The translations under genes and the position numbers were made by a program. A DNA stretch of 64,000 bases, taken from the NCBI GenBank assembly GCA_026724425.1, contig JAIUCV010000019.1:15089847-15153846 (forward strand). Reading direction: 5' to 3'. Below the pieces are notes generated by a model. That model was not told the origin of the DNA. It was given only the letters and a program-made list of their open reading frames with translations, and searched no databases. This DNA is from Erythrophleum ivorense. Its lineage: Eukaryota > Streptophyta > Magnoliopsida > Fabales > Fabaceae. Below, piece by piece: positions 25,100 through 38,006 of the stretch; position 1 is the stretch's first letter; every line of letters starts with the position of its first letter.

Positions 25100-27373
25100 T
25101 GTAATATCATATTTTCGTTAAATAATGGAAACAGGTGCATTTTCAAAGCAAGTCCCCCGAAATGAATTAGTTAAGGTCCCAAAAAATTTAAGTAGCATTC
25201 TAGACTCCTAAAATTGAAAATCCTAGGCTCAGACGGAAAGAAAAATGGAGCTAGAATAAAGAAACAAAATTGAACAAAAGACTTACGAAACATAATAGCA
25301 TTTTTGTAATTTTGAGCAAATTTTGGAATTCATAGAGGAAGGCTTTTTAAATGAAAGTTTTGAGTTCTCTAGGGTTCTTAGAGGCTCTAAAAATCATGGG
25401 AAGCCCTGGGATAGTTAAAACCCCTCTAGTGGACGTTTTCCAATAACAGTGGACCCAAACTTTGATGGATTTGTTTAGGAAGTTTTTAGCTCCGATTTGA
25501 GTGATTCCAAAGGTATTTTACTAAATTGGGAACCTAAATTTTATAATAGAAAAGACCTTTCTAAAAAAGGAGCTAAAACAAATTGGAAAAGAAAATACCA
25601 AGACAAAAGGGCAAAATTGAAATTTTTGAAAAGTCTTTCTTAGAGTCCACCTATATATATAGGGCGCCCCACCTCCTTGCTCACTTAGCCATATATGTTT
25701 CTACCCTAAACCAGAGAAGGAACCCTAAGAGTGAGGCACACAAGAGGGAGAGGGAGAGAAAGAGAAAGACAAGGCAAAAGGTATGGATTCTTAGTTGTTT
25801 TTCATGCTTTTTCTTTAGCAAACTTCTTCTCCTCCATTTCCCCTTCTTTCCTATGGTTTTATTGAAATTTATGGATTTGTTTTAAGGGAAGAACAGAGGG
25901 GAAATTTCGAAATTGAGGTGAGGAAGCCAAGGAAGGTGAAGAACAAGCAAGAAGAACCAAGGAAATTAAGGTATTTTGCTATCTCTTCACTTGATCTTCC
26001 TCCTTCCTTCACTTATGGGTGTTTTGACCTACATATGGCCAACCCTAGGGAGTTGAATTTCTAATTAAACCAAGGATGAATCTTAGAAATTTAAGGGAGG
26101 AGAATAAGAATATATAAAGAAAATAATAAAAGAACCATGAAAAATCAAGATATCAAAGTTAGGGTTTCAAGTGTTTCTTGTAAAATCTGATTTGATACCT
26201 TAATTCCTAGGCCTAAATAAGTGTTTGAATGAGTTCTTAAGATCCCTAGAAGGCTCGCCATATGCATCTTCCATCAAGAAAACAAAGCAAACTTTCATGA
26301 AGGCCCAATGCTTCATAGTCTCAGCCTAAAGGGGATGAGGTACCTAAGGATAGTTTTAATTTGTTCCAAACCCATTTTTGAGTCATATATGATGAGTGAA
26401 GATGAGAAAAAGTCTTGGAAAAAATTTAGAAACCACAGAAAGTGAGATGGCCTTACATGTTCCATAATATGGCCTAAGGAAGCAACATGTAGTTAGGCTC
26501 TTTGTTTTAATTGTGTGATGACTCCAAAAGGCTTAAAAGGAGTTACGAATCATATATGAAAGGAAAAAAATGGAGCCTATAACTTATTTGATGGGTGTTA
26601 CTTCATTAACTGCATTCTTGGAACCATAAAGGGGTTATTAGACCAAGTTAGTGCTTAAGGAAGATGTGTAGCCTTAAAATTGATTCCATGAACCTAATTG
26701 GCTTCCATATATTGTGTTTAGGCCAAGAGAAACCAATTTCACACCTTTGTGTGTGTGAGGCCAAGGAAGGGAGCATTGTTTCAAGAAGAAAAGTGTGTAG
26801 TTGCACCAAAGGTAGCTCACTCCTCCTTCTCTCATGCATGAATGTATACTTGACTTGTCTTTGAATGTGTGTATGTGTGTTTTAAGCTATGAAAAGTGTT
26901 CTAGCATGAGCTCTTATTCCATGGTATCATGATGATGCATTATGTTTTTAAATGATGTTTATTATATTTGCTTGGGTTTGCTTGAGTGTGGAGAAGCCAA
27001 GAACTCTTAACCATGGTGAAGATAAGCCAAGAACCCTTAGAAATGGTTGAGACAAAGCACAGTGTCTCCTAAGAGCGAGTTTGAGTCAAAACCTCCTTGA
27101 GAAAATAGGTTAAGCAAGTCCAAAACTCATAAGTGAATGGGTGAGGCTAATCCACTTACTTGGCAAGCCTATGGATGCTTTGTATGACTTACTTATATGT
27201 CAAGAATGCATCTTGAATGATCATGTCATCCATTATACTCATGCATTCATTTTCAAGACTTGTTTTGCATATTTTATGTGTGGTTGAAAGGGAGATGAGC
27301 TATTGAGATTCTTTGAATCCCATTCTCTCCTCTCCAATATTCTAACATGTTAGGTGGACTAAGTGGACAAGGT
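25100..27373 (+). repeat. Chromoviral LTR piece B, left part (host of the Ogre insertion)
   Basis: It begins TGTAATATC and follows the plus-oriented LTR order: a conserved block at 25330-25530 and the minisatellite near 26990-27150. At 27373 it is cut by the Ogre-type element and continues at 49602. The junction restores family sequence: 'GTGGACAAGGT' left and 'AAGGTAATGGGAGCC' right correspond to a continuous stretch seen near 58830-58870 in reverse. Together with 49602-50957 it is about 3.63 kb, the usual length for this family. Confidence 0.85.
27369..27373. other. Target-site duplication of the Ogre element, left copy (AAGGT)
   Basis: AAGGT precedes the 5' LTR here and follows the 3' LTR at 49597-49601. 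A perfect 5-bp duplication is the normal footprint of a Ty3/gypsy integrase and shows that the element moved as one unit into this spot. Confidence 0.95.
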
Positions 27374-27542
27374 TGTGAACACCGTATTTTGTCCAGAAAA
27401 ATCACAAAAATAATGACAACACTAGATATAAAAAAAAACAGCAACAACAATAGAAAAAACAAACAAACGCAAAAATAAAATAAAATAAAATAAAAAAAGA
27501 CGAAACTAAAACAAAAAATAAAATAAGATCAATCAAAAATTA

Positions 27543-27574
<32 letters not shown>

Positions 27575-30500
27575 CAAAAACAACAAAATTTTACAAAAAA
27601 AAAAGAAGAACAAACATATAAACTTAAAGGAAAATAAATAATAATAAAAAATAATAATAACAGTAATAGACGTAAAACAATTAAAAATATATATATATTA
27701 TGAAAAGAAACACTTTCAAAAAAAAACGAAGGAAAAGGAAAAGTAAATTAAAAAAAATTTATAATAATAATCATAGTAATAATAATAAAATTTCTGAAGG
27801 CTTTAGAAAATAAAAAAAATTTATTAAAAAGGAAAATTCAAAAAAAAAGAGAAAGCCCAAATCCTTTTAACTCAGGTCCATTTAGCTATATCTTAGCCTA
27901 AAATTCGAAAAAAATAGTGGGCTAAGACACCATAAGCCCATCTACTACTCTGCTTGCCTCTCCCTAGGCCGGATCAACCCAACCCGGATCCATCCTTTAA
28001 CCTACCCGTCTCTCCCAAATAGCCTTGAGCTCTGGCAGTCAACACACACGCAGACAGAGAGAAACTGAAAGATGAAAATGGAAAGGCAGCAGGGGAGTTG
28101 GGAAGCCCGAGGCTTCAGGGGAGCGTGAGAAGGGAAGGAGTAAGGCAGCGCGTCAGAGGGGCCGGCAGAAGATGAAGCAGAAGGCCTGCAGCGCCTGGCT
28201 CGAGGCATGGACTCCCTTCCGGTCCCTTTCATCATCGAGCCGAGAGAAGATTTAACGCTGAAATGGAAAAATCGGGGAGGGGGTCTGAAAAACAATCGAA
28301 GGGAATCAGCAGGAGAGGAAAGGGATCGAAGATAAAGAGGATCGAGAGGGAGAACGCGAGGGGGACCAAAAAAAAATTGAGCAGGGAACAAGAGGGTGCG
28401 AGGGAGAGACAAGAGAGACGGAGAGAAAAAGGAGAGTTCTGGGTTTTCGAATAAGAGGGGATAAAGAAACCAGAATTGGTGGAGAATAGAGACTAAAAAA
28501 ATCAAGCGCAAAGGGAGAGATTTTTCTGATTGGGGTCCAGAGAGATTGGGGGGGAGAAACCTCGAATCGGGAAGTGAGGAAGGAAGCAGAGAGGAACCTT
28601 GCTGGTTTTAGGGAAGAGAACTACGATTCGGAAGAGCAAGGGGCAGAGGAACTTTCAAATCAAGGGAGACAGCGAGAACTGAGGCTGCATTCCGAGAGCA
28701 CCTCGAAGGAGAAGAGCTGTGATCGAAGGGAAAAGCCATCTCCTCGCTATTATCATCACAGGTAAGCTATTAGTGTTATTTGACCTTCTCTGTCCTCCCA
28801 ATGAGTTTCGCTTGGGGTCACTGATGATATGTAATTAGAATGGAAAAAGGGAATTCGAAATACTGTATGTCTGGTATGTTTGAGGTATGCATGGTAGGTG
28901 TTCGGCAAAATGTTCGAGAGAAAATTTAGCTTAAATTATCATCAACGATTACTGAATCCGTTTGGGATTTCCATTTTTGTTACTGTCTGTGATAAATAAG
29001 TATGTTGCAGAACTGATATTTGACATGAATGTACTCTGTGGAAGGATTCACAGAACTAGGGAATTTATTAGGGAGGAGAGTGTGTGCTAGTGGCCTTGAT
29101 TCGGGATATGAAGTGGTTGCGAAGTATTAAGTAACAGTTTGCATTTTCAAAATTGTATCTACATTTTCCTCGAACCTATGAGCTCAATGCGTATTCTCTG
29201 ATTACACCTGGGTTAAGTTAGCCTTCTTTTACATGGATGGATTAGCGTAAGATTAGAAATGCAAAGCGAACAACCTAAGATTTTCAGTTTATGTTTGTTT
29301 TATTCTGGGGACTCCCCATAATTCGAACTTAACTGATGCAATCAGAAATAGAATGTTCAGGATTATGCCATTAAAATAATCTGACTGAGATATGCTTTGC
29401 CCTTATCGTTAATAATTGTGTGGGATTTGTTTTCATCCCCTCGAATATAAGGAAACCGATACAAAGTCAAGTGTGGCAATAAGCCTCTTTGATGTTATTT
29501 GGATCCCAAGTTCATGTCTTAGTAAGTATGCGTTTTTTTTAAGGTCTCATCATTTAAGTATTCTTCACTGGTCGAATGTAAAAACGATCTTTCTACTCTT
29601 ACAAAAAAAAAAAAAAAAAAGAAGCCCGAAAATTGTAAAAATTCAGCCCAAAGGAAAAGGGGATAGACTCTTAATTTCAAGGAATGTGTCTGAAAGTCAA
29701 GCCAGCAATCACGGTTAGTTCAAAATGTTTCAAAGGGGATAAAAGAGAAGTATTCAAGAACAAATTTTCACTTTTAGGCAAAGTCTGATTTCAAAAGACA
29801 AAAATAGCAATAAACGCCAATAAAAATTAAGAGAATTATAACCAAAACAAAATAAAATCAAAAATTCAAGTCCAATCAAATGAGAAGTAAAAAATAATAA
29901 TAATAATAAATAAAATACATAAAAATCTTCCTTTGGTTAAAAAAAATGTATATATATACTCAAGTGAAAATTAAAGAAAGTCCTTTTGGCGTCATAAAAA
30001 AAAATTCCTTAAAAAAAAAGAGAGGGTAATAATAATAATAAGGAAGTAAAAAAAAATCAAAAGACAAAAAGAAGAACCAAATTCAGAAAAAAATGAAAGA
30101 AAACCACAAATAAACCAAAAACAAGAAAAAAAGGAAATAAAAAAAAAGAAACAAAGAAATAATAAACAACAAAAAAAGGGGAAAAATTGGAAACACAAGA
30201 GAAGAAAGATTAATTTTATCCGTAACAAATCGAAACACATATAGTAGATTCAAATCTCATGTCACTCGAAAATTAGTTTTTTTTAGTCTTTTCATCCAAA
30301 ATAAAATCAAGAAAGACAAAAACAAGAACCAATTAAAAAAAAAGAAGGAAAAGAAAAAGCAAAACAAAAAGAAAGTAAATCCCAAAAAGTCAAAAAGAAG
30401 ATCAAGAAAAAAAAGGAACCAAAAGATCAAAACTTACTCTTCCTTTTTTATTAAAAAGAGACTCATTAGAAATTAACTTGAATTTCTAAGATTCCTTTTT

Positions 30501-31786
30501 TTCTTAGGTTCCTATCTAAAGATCAAAAGTGATATTTCGAAGAAATACAAATGAAAATTGAAATCAAGTTCTTTCCTTAAATTTGTCTATTAAAAAAAGG
30601 GGGGGAGTGAAAAGTAAAAAACAAAAACAAAACAAAACAAAAACAAAACAAAAACAAAAAACAAAACAAAAAATCATAAAACCCAAAAAATAATAATAAT
30701 AACAAAAACCTAAAACAAAAGAAAAATGAAACAAAAATGATTTGAAAACCTTGTGTTTAAATAAAAATGTCACACCAAGAATTAAAATAATAAAAAAAAT
30801 TAGAAAGAAAGGATGAGAAAAAAAGTCCTTTATTAATTTAAAAAAAAAATAAATAATCTAAAAAAAAACAAAAAGCCAAAAAATATTAAAAAAAAAATCA
30901 AGAATGGTTTTCACAAATACAAGCTAGTTTTGAAATCATTTTGAAAGCCTAAATGATTTTCCTTTTTCCCTTTTCACCACAATAAATAATAATAAACATA
31001 ATTAAAAAAATGGAAAAATGAAGAAAAATGAAAATGCAAGAAATGTAAAGAAATAAAATTACTCTACCTTTAGCAAATCAAAACACATCGATCAATTTTA
31101 AGTTCGTTTTATTTGTTAAAAGGAAAAGTAAATTTTATTTTCTTTAGCTTTGTACAAAAAAAAATGAACTAAACAAAATCAATCCCAAAAAAAAAAAACA
31201 AAACAAAAACCAAAAACAAAAACGAAAAAACCAAAAAAAATGAAAACAAAAACAAAACAAAACAAAACATCAACTAAATTCAACCTCGCCGAACTACGTG
31301 GGCTTTGATCCCTTTAGAGGGTACGTAGGCCCTAGGCTTTTATCCTAGGTCAAGTCCGCCCTTGTAAATAAAATTTTCTGTTCAATTTTTATTTTCTTGA
31401 TTTCTTTTATTTTGTTTTCTAATTTCGTTTCTTTAACTTCATTCTCCTTTTTAATCTCATTTCTGTTATTTCCATTTCTTATTTTGCATGTGATTTGTTA
31501 AGGGGAATTAAAATAGGATAGAGGCCATATTGATCTTGCACGACTAACTTAGAGTAACCGTTCTTAGTAATGGGTGCAGTGGGGTGCCTAACACATTCCC
31601 TACTCACAATCGACTCTCGAATCTGAATCTGGTTCGCAAGCCACTTCTTTGACGTTCCAAATTAAAGGTTTTTTCTAAAATTTTGCCTTTTCAAAAATAA
31701 AAATTTGGTGACGCTCTACTTTTTCTAGTTTATTTTTTAATCTGATTTCGATTTGGCGCTGCGCGGTTGCATTTTCCGGTGTGACA
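27374..31786 (+). repeat. 5' LTR of the Ogre element (4413 bp)
   Basis: It begins TGTGAACACCG and ends GGTGTGACA. The first 470 bases are A-rich with AAAAC repeats. A GA-rich, relatively GC-rich block at 28000-28760 follows, with an opposite-strand 169-codon open frame that I do not regard as a gene. T-rich and then A-rich tracts come next, with AATAAT and AAAACA repeats (29880-31270), and finally a conserved 300-base U5-like end. At 28760 the GA-rich block meets CAG/GTAAGCT, a good plant 5' splice-donor match. TATA box, transcription start and poly(A) site cannot be placed with confidence. Confidence 0.95.
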
Positions 31787-31789
31787 GTA

Positions 31790-31807
31790 TGGCGACTCCA
31801 CTGGGGA
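31790..31807 (+). other. Primer-binding site, tRNA-Arg type
   Basis: TGGCGACTCCACTGGGGA starts 3 nt after the LTR end. It is complementary to the 3' end of a plant tRNA-Arg (recalled acceptor-arm sequence ...CCCCAGCGGAGTCG plus CCA) with one mismatch. A tRNA-Arg primer is characteristic of Ogre elements; most other plant gypsy groups use Met, Asp or Lys primers. Confidence 0.88.
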
Positions 31808-33325
31808 TATTTGGAGAGTCAAGCCCAATTCAAGAGTCGTACAATACATTATGGCCTCCCTTTTATTTTGGTCCTCCATTTTGTTTGTTGTTTGTCTCAC
31901 ATGTTTTGGGTAGATGACTTGCCTTTCACATGTTTGTTTCATCCGTTCTATTTCATTAATTGTATGCAAACCATGTGTTAGGATAGACAACATGTGGAAT
32001 AAAACTTTAGGGTAGATGACTATATCGGCGCATTTTTTTTATATATATCTGTATATATACTGCTCTTCCAATCGTTCTGTCAATCTGCCTAGCAGATGAG
32101 GGTTGGGTAGTCCATAGGATGAGAAGGTAAATGCTCTCCTCACACACCTCACCAAGACACAGTCACCTCACACACATTATGGGCCCTATACCCGGGTCTG
32201 AGTGCTTCCTAGGTTAGTAGAGGTTTATACTGATTTCCCTGTGAAGCCTTGTGCTTCCTGAGGCTATCATGAAGACCTCACCTAAATTGTACCTTGTTAC
32301 ATGGGTTTGACCTGCGTAGGATCTCTTTCCTCTCATGGTCAAATCTATATAATGAGATCCTCACCTTATGGTGGGGGCAATTTAGGAACCAATGCTTAGG
32401 AATCATAGATCTACCTAGTAAATTTGCACTGATAGTCATGCCATAGCTACCTCCCACATAGTTGAGAGTCAGATTCCATGATTGCAACTTAGGGTCTACC
32501 CATATTAGGACAAAGGAGAGCGTTCCTTTTATTTATCATTTGCTCATCACATCGATACATCTGACGATATCTAGAAGGAAAGCGACACACTATCACTGTT
32601 TACTGGAGTAAATAATGGACCATTATGGTGTAACCAGACATGCGTTAACTAAAATGAAGGTCTGCATTAATTAAGCTAACCTTTGCCTAATGGATTTCCA
32701 ACCCTAGAAAGGCCATAATCATATTACTTGCAACCCTTCAAAAGGGGAACCTTTTGGAATACATTCATCTGCTTCATACATTCATTTAAAAAGGGGGTAA
32801 AGTAAAAAAAATAAATAGGAATAATGAACAACACGCAATTTATCAAAGGAATTTCTGAGGATTATAAAATCTAAAAATTTACATTGATGAATATGTGTGA
32901 TGCCTCGGCTAGAGATTTGAATATGTTTTAGGGCATTAATCGTGCAGAAAGGCATACTTCTCTCGATTCAATGGCCGACTCCTCTCTTCCATAGAGTAAT
33001 AGACTCTTCAAGAAAGAGTACAAAGTTTTCCTTATAATAATTTCTCATGCTGAGACATTGTGCACAACATCATAGTGTGAATGTTAGTGGATCATTAGAC
33101 TAGCTCGCCGAACAATATCGGTGTCAATTATGTAGGGAATTATTCCTTCTTAAATTGATCCTCTCACCCTCATTCTCTGTGGAGTAATAAATTTCTTGAG
33201 AATTTGGCGAAATGGTTAAGCTAGTAATGATGATGCACTAACCAATATACTTTGATACTTTGAAACAGCAAATGGATATACGTACTAATTGGCATAATGG
33301 AGGCAACGGAACCCTTGGGCAATAA
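31808..33325 (+). other. Ogre untranslated leader
   Basis: A 1.5-kb stretch between the primer site and ORF1 with no convincing coding frame. Its antisense, diverged counterpart occupies about 1200-2690 and 10263-10330, which shows that the leader is conserved between Tat-type copies. An ATG at 33297 opens a short frame in a different phase from ORF1. Confidence 0.7.
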
Positions 33326-35281
33326 GCGATACCTAAGTTCAAGACAAACCGGCCTAATTGTGACTGGAATGAGCTTAAAATCAAGGCAGAAGCAGAATCA
33401 GTCGAGAGCCTGATTACATTGGGAGAAAAATTAAGTGGAAGGCATACTCGAGAGTTTCAAAAGGATTATGGGGATATTCTAGACTTGCTGTGGATATCGG
33501 TACAGCCAGAGGTACTTTCAGCCTTGGCCCAACATTGGGATAATTCATTGAGATGTTTTACATTCTCTACATTCCAGATTACACCCACTTTGGAGGAATA
33601 TGGGAGCTTTGTAAATATACCTTTGAGAAAAGATGCCTCAATTTATTACTATCCGGGGCATCTACCATCAAAACGTACAGTGGCTCAGGTTTTAGGGGAG
33701 GACCCTAGTAGAGTCCATTTATAGCAGAGGGGACAGACAGAAGGCCTTTCAAGGAAGTACGTGGAGGAGCGCTTAAGGACCCTAGCCGAAAAGGAAGACT
33801 GGGTGACTTTTAAAAGAGTGCTTACCTTAGCTGTATACAGATTAGTATTATTTCCCTAGGTGGTAGGGATAATTGATTTGGCGGCAGTGAGTGTTTTATG
33901 GATGGTGGAAAATCATCGTGTAAATCCTGTGCCAGCAGTCTTAGCAGAAACATTCTTGACTCTAAGTTTCTGTCAACAAGAAAGAGGAGGAAAGTTAAAG
34001 TGTTGTCTACAACTCCTCACCGTTTGGATGCTTAATCATATTTATAGGAGACAATATCAGTTGGGCAGACGACATCACACCATACACCATCTGGTCAGGG
34101 ACTTCCTTAACCGTGAAGGTGCCATCCTATCATCCCCAAAAATGACCCGCGATGATTGGGCACGATCCCTGGGTCAATTGGACGACAATACAGTTTGGTG
34201 GAAGCTAGTTTGGTGGGAAAATGAAGAAATTATATACTGTTGTGGGGAATTCTTGAACGTACCCCTGATAAGCCCTCGGGGTTGCATCAATTACAATCCA
34301 TCAGTTGTTCACCAACAGTTCGCATATAGGCAAGATATCCCATCCAAGGAGGCGACACGATTAATTCACTTTTACCATAATGACCCAGAAGCTAAGATGC
34401 TTTGCCAGAAAATGAGAAGCGCATGGAGCCAAGTGATATGCAAAGGAAGATGCGAGCTGGGCAAACGAATCGTAGTCGCAACCGAGGCATACCGAGAATG
34501 GTTAAAGGAAAGAACAAAGGGGGCTAACCCTTCTTTCGGATCACCCAACCCTCTACTCGGCAATAACATGCAGGTAATTGAGGAACAATTAGCCAGGCAA
34601 ATCGAAGAAAAGAAGGAAGGGTTAAGAGTTTTAGAAGAGAAAAGACGAGAATACTTAAGGAGTTTGAGTCAAATACGAAATGAATGCGCAGTCCTGCGAG
34701 CGAAAGCGAATAGGGCAAAAAGATACAAGGGAAATAGGGGAGGCGTCGAGATGGAAAAATTAAAGGAAGAGAATACAAGATTGAAGGATATCATAGAGGA
34801 AGCTTAACAGCGAGTAACTGAAAATGAAAAGAAGATGTCTGTTAGTAGAGCCCAATTGATGAAAGCCCTCAAAGAAAAAGATGCATTAGAGAGACAAATG
34901 TAGAAGCTTGAAGCTAGTGGGGATCGGCATGAAATTGACATATTAGCAAGGGAATTGGAAAAAAAAGCAAATGAATTATCCGTCATTAGGAATGATAATG
35001 CCGCGATAATACAGAATTTGGTGGAGCAACTTAATCGACAAGCCGAAACGATCGAGACATGGAAGACACTCCACACCGAGCAAGCTACAGAAAAGGAAAA
35101 GTTCATATCCTGGTTCCAGAAATTGATCTTCATGGCCAACGAGATCCTTCCTGGTTTTAAGAGTTCGCTCAAAGTGGCGGAAGGTTTAGCTAATCCATTG
35201 GGCACACCAAAAGAAATTACAGAATTTTTCATGATATGTAATGATGTTGTAGACGAATTAAAGTACCTCAATAGTTATTGA
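33326..35281 (+). pseudogene. Ogre ORF1 (function unknown), interrupted by four stops
   Basis: This is the extra open frame upstream of gag that marks Ogre elements; its role in the life cycle is not established. One frame stays open from after a stop at 33323 to 35281 except for stops at 33722 (TAG), 33857 (TAG), 34805 (TAA) and 34901 (TAG). The N-terminal part (33419-34330) has a globular pattern with QPEVLSALAQHWD and FTFSTFQITPTLEEYG. It resembles a domain found in many plant transposon-derived proteins; I recall it as DUF7745, to be confirmed by an HMM search. The second half (about 34560-35150) is charged and heptad-like (EEKRREYLRSL, ELEKKANELS), suggesting a coiled coil. The true start is unclear: no in-frame ATG precedes the conserved part, so translation may depend on splicing or on lost sequence. 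Confidence 0.75.
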
Positions 35282-35655
35282 TATCGCTATGACGTGTAAC
35301 TCAGAATTTTGTTATGAAAGAATTTCATTCCCTTTGTGTTTGTCGTATAAAAGGAAAGTACCTCAGAAGAACGAAAGACTTGATCAGGTAGGAGTTTTAA
35401 TCTCTTCATGCATCAAGGTCAACTTTGATGTTTGTTATATGGATTAATAAGATCCTATAAGAATCAAAGGGCCCGAGGCTCCGCCGCCACTATGTCAACA
35501 CGATTAACCCAAGTTAATATGTAAAAAGAAAACGACTATGATAGTAATAACGATAATGGTAGTAATGATAACGACAATAATGGCAAAGATAACAAGAATT
35601 TCGTTTAACATCACTAAATTTACCTTATCCCTGCAGAAAAAGGAATATACAGAGT
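35282..35655 (+). other. Spacer between ORF1 and gag
   Basis: No gene is seen. It contains an ATG-led ten-codon frame at 35491 ending at TAA, and a TA/GAT-rich stretch at 35520-35600. It ends shortly before the gag-frame coding potential begins. Confidence 0.5.
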
Positions 35656-38002
35656 GAAATAAAAAGGAGACAATATCGCGCCCCCGAAACGCATTCCATC
35701 TAGCCAGACCCACCCTACTAAGGTATACAGCACGCGTTCAAGAGCTAGGCTCATGGAAGAACATCAAGTAGAGGGTAGCTAAAGAGTTGAGGAAGACACG
35801 GTGGCAATGAATAGTCGAATGACGAATATGGAGAATCAGCTAGCTCAAATAAGTGAGACAATGAAGATTCTCATCGAGACACTCAAGGGGAAGGCTGTTG
35901 ATTCATCGCCTAGGGTATCTAGTCATCCACATGCCACCGCAAATATCCCAGAGATAGGAACCAGCTTACCAAGGGTGGTCATACCAGAGACACACTTTGA
36001 CCAAATAGCCGAGGCTGCGCAAAGGCAAAAGAATGTCCAGAACCCTATAACAAAAACCTCTGACAAACATGGGCCCTATGACAGGGATACCCAAGAATTT
36101 CCCAGAGATGACCCCACCTATACATTCCAGATCCCGACTACGGAGGTGAAAGGGAAAATTAACTACAACAAGGAAGATTGGGAGAAGGAGTTAGGGGAGG
36201 TCAATGACCAATTACGAAATTTATGGGGACCCAACACTTGGGGGTCACTGGATGTGGAGGAATTATGTTTGGTTCCTGAAGTTTCAATTCCGAAGAAATT
36301 CAAAGTCCCTGATTTTGATAAATATGATGGCACCGGCAACCCGATATATTATCTGAGATCATACTGCACAAAAATGATCGTCTGGTCAAGAGACGAGAAG
36401 TTTCTGATAAACTTCTTCTCAGAGAGTCTGATGGGATCGGCCTTGTTATGGTATATGCAGTTAGACCACTCAAAAATTCAAAGGTGGAGGGACCTCACGA
36501 AAGCTTTCATGAAGCAATACAAATTCAATCTTGACACTGCCCCGACTAGGGAACAGCTAAAAGGGATGGGTAAGAAATCGACAGAGTCTTTTAAAGAATA
36601 TGCCCAGAGATGGAGACTGATAGCTTCCCAAGTCCAACCTCCAATGATTGCATTGAAATTTTGCTCCTATTTCATTCGAACCCTCTCAGACCCATTCTAT
36701 AAAATCATCTTGGGAACCCATGTCACAGACTTTGCTGACCTCATTGAAATTGGAGAAAGGATAGATGCAAATATGAGAGATGGGAAACTTTCATCTCCTC
36801 AGGTAGAAAATAACTTCAAAAAGAACCAAGGGTTGAAGAAGAAAGAAGGGGATATAAATTACCTCCAACCTGCGAGGCAATATCCACAACAACCTATTCC
36901 TTATCAGGTAAATAGAGAAAATCAAGGTCAAGCCCCATTCGTACCAGTTATGAATAGGCAAGGGCAACATGAGAGAATAACTTATGGACGGCCAAAAGAT
37001 AATCGCCCTTGGCCCAACTTTAATTCTACGAATGCTGAATTGTATAAGAAGCTATTGGATGTGAAGCTTTTGGGGCCTCGACGTGCAAACCCAATGCAGC
37101 CACCATATCCAGCATGGTACGACCCCAACGCCTCTTGTGAATACCATATGGGTGTTTTGGGGCACTCAATTGAGAATTGTGTTGGCTTTAAAAGAAATGT
37201 GTTGGATCTGATTGAATCCAATCGCATCCAACTTAAACTGAGAGAAGATTCAATGATTACTACCAACTCGTTACCTAGTCATGGGGGACAAGTGAACGCT
37301 ATTGAAGAAGAACTGGGTTTTTCCAAGAACCCTACTGTTCTTAAGTTATCAATGAAAACTCTATTAGTTAATTTGCAATCGGTCGGGTACGTGTTAGAAT
37401 TACCAAAAGAAAGGGTCAGTAGGGTTACTGGTAAGCTGTCAATACAATTTTGTGACTTTCACCAGCAAAATACAGACCATGGCATCGAAAATTGCATGCA
37501 GTTTCAGGAAACTTTGAAAAAGCTAATGGCACTAGGGGTTGTGGTCATGAAGAAGACCGGAAAAGAAGTCAGAACAATAGAGGAGAAGTATGTCGACATC
37601 ATCATCCCAACTAGACGGCTAGAGGCAGTTACCTTAACTATGGGAAATCCTCCTTCGACGTTGGGTTCATCTTGTTCTCTCTCCCCGAGACAATCGTCAG
37701 TGGTTATCAATATGCTAGCTCCGTTCTCGTATCAAAGCAATCATGCCATACTGTGGAGGTATGAGGAGATCTGGGATCACCCTTTTGATCAAATGGCGGT
37801 TACCGAATTAGTAGGAGAACCTATTATAAATATAGCTGAAGCAGGAGGGATGACTCGAAGCCGCAGAACTTACCTCCCAGCAAACGTCGACAAGCGAGGA
37901 AAGGGGAAAAGAATTGACGGCAATGATTGAAAGGATGAGAAGGAAGGGAAGAAAAATGACACGGAGGAAGAGTTCCTACGAATCATGAAACAAAGTGAAT
38001 AT
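35656..38002 (+). pseudogene. gag: Ogre gag (capsid/nucleocapsid), broken
   Basis: Encodes the structural protein of the cytoplasmic virus-like particle. The frame is open from about 35656 but is cut by TAA at 35780. The main stretch has its first ATG at 35807 and runs to TGA at 37928, about 707 residues. A short coiled-coil-like N-terminus (MTNMENQLAQISETMK) is followed by the retrotransposon gag domain at 36280-36780, with FDKYDGTGNP, LMGSALLWY and SFKEYAQRWR. The cysteine-histidine motif near 37134-37190 (CEYHMGVLGHSIENC, C-x2-H-x5-H-x4-C) is the Tat-style nucleic-acid-binding finger. A second similar motif, CDFHQQNTDHGIENC, lies near 37450-37495. The same frame continues past 37928 to 38002, where an extra base in a TATATAT run shifts it relative to protease. 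Upstream codons lack a clear start ATG. Confidence 0.92.
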
Positions 38003-38006
38003 ATAT

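Noticed and set aside
28002..28511. 169-codon minus-strand open frame in the Ogre 5' LTR (shorter copy in the 3' LTR at 46036-46347)
   Set aside because: It is the complement of a GA-rich block, so it is artificially rich in Ser, Pro, Leu and Phe. The two LTR copies do not keep the same length and no domain is recognisable.
27480..31270. Phe/Leu-rich or Lys/Asn-rich small proteins in A-rich LTR tracts (also 45250-48608)
   Set aside because: They are translations of AAAAC, AAT and poly(A) low-complexity DNA and change length between the LTRs.
34372..35271. Minus-strand open frames opposite ORF1 (up to 155 codons)
   Set aside because: They are shadows of the ORF1 coding frame on the plus strand.
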